64,000 bases of DNA from Echinococcus granulosus (taxonomy: Eukaryota; Platyhelminthes; Cestoda; Cyclophyllidea; Taeniidae), in contig NW_020170381.1 of NCBI RefSeq assembly GCF_000524195.1, positions 389,650-453,649 of the forward strand, given 5' to 3'. Both the position numbers and the translations under genes were made by a program. Shown here one piece after another: positions 61,771 through 64,000 of this stretch (positions are counted from its first letter, which is position 1; every line of letters starts with the position of its first letter). A model generated the notes under the pieces. The model did no database searches, was not told the origin of the DNA, and saw only the letters and a list, made by a program, of their open reading frames with translations.

Positions 61771-62559
61771 CAATTTACCAACTGCGAAAACTGAGATCGC
61801 TTGCGCATTTTTATCCTCGCATATCCCCGCCCCTCACGTCATACCTAGCCACCGAAATGCACTAGAGGCCTGGGGACTGGACAACAAAAGAGACCCCAGC
61901 CCTTTCATTCGGAGTATACCGTATATGACTCAACTATCCAGTTGTTTTTCCAACTACGCTCACCCCCACAAAGGGTGGAGCCAACTGGATAACGATAACC
62001 ACTACCAAAAAACGGCGACTACAAGGGGAACCAAACCTTGGTAACCAAGATAGTAGGAAACGCAAAGAGCTACATTGATTTGAAAATTATACTTAAACGA
62101 TGAGAGTCACCACGATGATGAAGCACCAGTTGGTTAAACGTGGAAAACGTAAACCAACAAGTTAACTGTAAAAGAGTATAAGAAACATGCAACCTGAAGG
62201 ACACCTACTAACGGCAGAAAACAAACCAATTATGGAAACTCAGACCGAACACCCCACCATAAAAGATTTTTTAGCTTCAATGCCGCGGAAGCATTGGCCT
62301 CGGTTTTGAGATTCTGAATGTAACAGGACGAAGACACGAAAAAAGAAATATGGATACCATTCATGAAAAACCTAAACTGATGGGGCAGTAATTCCAGGAC
62401 TCGGAACTATAATTTCTCTTCAAAACACAGAAACACAACAGCCTGGCACGGCCACACTGGAAACTAAATAAACGAAAAGTAGCCAATGTTATAGAGCATC
62501 AGTAATAATAATCCACCCGTGCCCATATTCAATATACATTAAGCACAGGGACAGAGGAA

Positions 62560-63202
62560 TTACAGAGAATATATGCCACCAGCAACGTCTTGACCTTTGG
62601 GGAGATTCTTCTGTTCTTCTACGGTCTGGTAAAAAAGGCGATCTGGATACTCAAGAACCTCCTTTATCCGACGACCGATCCGCATAATACTCTCCTTATT
62701 TTGCCAGTTCGATGTCCAGAGACTGAGCCTAACACCCCGAGTGCGTGGCTGAAAAACTGCACCACAAATCTCCTCGGATTCCTCCTCCGTCTCCCAAGCG
62801 TTGCCAACGATCAGCATCAGAAGTTCCTCCCAATACCTTAGCAAGTTTAAAGCCAAATCATAAAGTGGTGATAATATCGTCACTCCACGCAGCAACACAC
62901 AAGGTAGACAAATACATTTCAGAACCGGAAAAAAAAACAAATAAAAAAGATACCGATTGACTTCGTTAAGGCTAGGCACATTAATTAGCCACCGACCGCC
63001 ATTCTCATTTTTCGGGTCCTCCCACATGGGTTGGATGCCATCTTTGAAAACATATAAATCTGTGCCATTTGCAATATCCGACGGTGGCAGAGTATGCAGC
63101 ATCATGCTCCAGAACCTCTCCACCGTATTGAAGGTGGTGACCTTCTGCATCCGCTGTTCCCATTCGAGGCCAAGAGAGTAATTGAAGACAAAGAAATTCC
63201 AA
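62560..63202 (-). CDS. eIF4E: eIF4E, mRNA cap-binding translation initiation factor (5'-partial)
   Basis: Binds the 5' cap and recruits eIF4G. Two exons: 63202-62954 (phase 2 in, phase 2 out) and 62836-62560, stop included. Key cap-binding residues are present in family positions: Trp of LEWEQRMQ (human W56), Trp-Glu of IQPMWEDPKN (W102/E103), Trp of RLSLWTSN (W166) and basic residues of RTRGVRL (R157/K162 region). The FW of VERFWSMM matches W73 used to bind eIF4G and 4E-BPs, and EICGAVF matches the core strand. It fits canonical eIF4E better than the 4EHP class. The exon starts at TGGNFF-like W-N-F-F, spaced exactly 13 residues before the W56 equivalent, as in human. The 5' exon(s) with HPLxxRW were not found up to 64000. 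The C-terminus is slightly shorter and diverged. Confidence 0.95.
62837..62953 (-). other. Stop-free 117-nt intron in eIF4E
   Basis: Donor AATCG|gtatct and acceptor GCTAAG|G. Its length is a multiple of three and it has no stop in the gene's frame, so an ORF finder reads through it. Removing it restores NEVN-R-YWEELLMLIVG, the family's R-x-WLETLLCLIGE helix. Confidence 0.85.
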
Positions 63203-64000
63203 CTAACGGAATGGAAGAGATTTCACGCGTTAAAGCTAACACTTGCGAAAAACTGAAGATAATCATTAAAAACGGACAAAATATTAGGCCCAAGTCAATA
63301 TGTGTAAGTCAAAGAGTGGCTGAAACATACTTGTGAGTGTAAAAGACGAAGTGCTTTATTTGCAACATCAGAAAAAACTGGGCCAAACGACAAAGCATTG
63401 ACTTAAATGCTCCCACACTTTAAAATAGTAAATTATCCTTTTGTAGTGCACACCAGAATATAAGATGGGTGAGTACAACTAATCAACATGTAAGCACTCA
63501 CGAATACTGAAGATAATGACCGTCAGGCTCCCCCAACTCGCCCCTCTCCACTACAGCCATTTTAGTACTAGTAGTCGCAATGGCACGACAAAACGTGCGG
63601 AATTTTGGGCAGTGTAGTAAAACTAAGGTATATGTTTTAAATTGATGCAGAAATAGGAATTTTAACTAAAAAGCGTAAAAAACACAATCACTTTTGTAGA
63701 CTTGTATAATGCAACCCCACCTGCGATAATGTGTAGTGTTCATTTGTCATTCTGTTGTGGCGCAGAACCGACGAGACATGCTCAAAACTAATGCAACAGC
63801 GCTTTTGCAAAACTACTCAGTCAGGCTGCATCTTGCATGCTTCTCTTCCCTACAAATTTTCACATGCAGACGTAGCTTGGAACATTCAAATAAAACATGC
63901 AGTACTGTAATACGACAGTGGTTTATCCCTCGGCACTGGTGAGGCGCCACTTTTGTACTTCGAATAATCCCCCTTTTATCTCGTTGGGTGGGCCGGCCTT
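63203..64000. other. Upstream flank of eIF4E; repeat at the right edge
   Basis: Should contain an intron and possibly the 5' exons of eIF4E, but none could be recognised. The last 100 bases (63900-64000) are a dispersed repeat (copy C) matching 59690-59790. Confidence 0.5.
63900..64000. repeat. Dispersed repeat copy C, cut by the window edge
   Basis: GTAATACGACAGTGGTTTAT then CCCTCGGCACTGGTGAGGCG, then a CCACTTTTGTACTTCG block, then TGGGCCGGCCTT at the edge. It lines up with the start of copy B at 59690, with small indels. It continues beyond the window. Confidence 0.75.

Larger units (their letters stand above)
59200..62559. other. Intergenic region between SPIN90 and eIF4E homologues
   Basis: No supported coding region. 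It contains repeat copy B and a GC-rich island at about 61445-61770. The open frame on the minus strand inside that island (61451-61711) is Ala/Pro/Ser-rich and unrecognised. Confidence 0.55.

Overview
The window looks like nuclear DNA of a flatworm, most likely a tapeworm (inference). It is AT-leaning and intron-rich with short exons joined by GT-AG sites, and the proteins are clearly metazoan but divergent. One intron is only 30 nt, the next-to-smallest sizes are about 80-130 nt, and others run to kilobases. There are two 100-N assembly gaps. No bacterial, viral or CRISPR features were seen. No species can be named from the sequence alone. Most genes are spliced, so many long open frames in the window are chance frames. 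The gene models below were built by hand from splice sites, reading phase and family similarity.

Layout. (1) 1275-27157, plus strand: a plexin semaphorin receptor in about 31 exons. It runs from part of the Sema domain through three PSI domains, IPT domains and one transmembrane helix to the split cytoplasmic GAP with its Rho-binding domain. The N-terminal part of Sema is missing and is probably left of the window. (2) About 27636-38288, plus strand: an unrecognised gene of at least eight exons, starting only about 215 bp after the plexin polyadenylation signal. (3) 41731-43200, minus strand: an intronless rhodopsin-type GPCR with a very large first intracellular loop. (4) 52744-59119, minus strand: a homologue of NCKIPSD/SPIN90 (N-terminal SH3, C-terminal armadillo-like domain). 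(5) 62560-63202, minus strand: the last two exons of an eIF4E cap-binding protein; its 5' exons were not found. The intervals 28-31.8 kb, 38.3-41.7 kb, 43.2-52.7 kb and 59.2-62.5 kb are mostly non-coding and carry several dispersed and inverted repeats.

How the genes relate. Plexin (guidance receptor acting on small GTPases) and SPIN90 (Arp2/3 and Nck partner) both act on the actin cytoskeleton, but their nearness here is not evidence of a shared pathway. The most unusual points are a large insertion in the plexin cytoplasmic domain, a candidate poison microexon in plexin, the close head-to-tail spacing of plexin and the next gene, the 30-nt intron and missing linker in SPIN90, and the loop-1 insertion and altered NPxxY motif in the GPCR.
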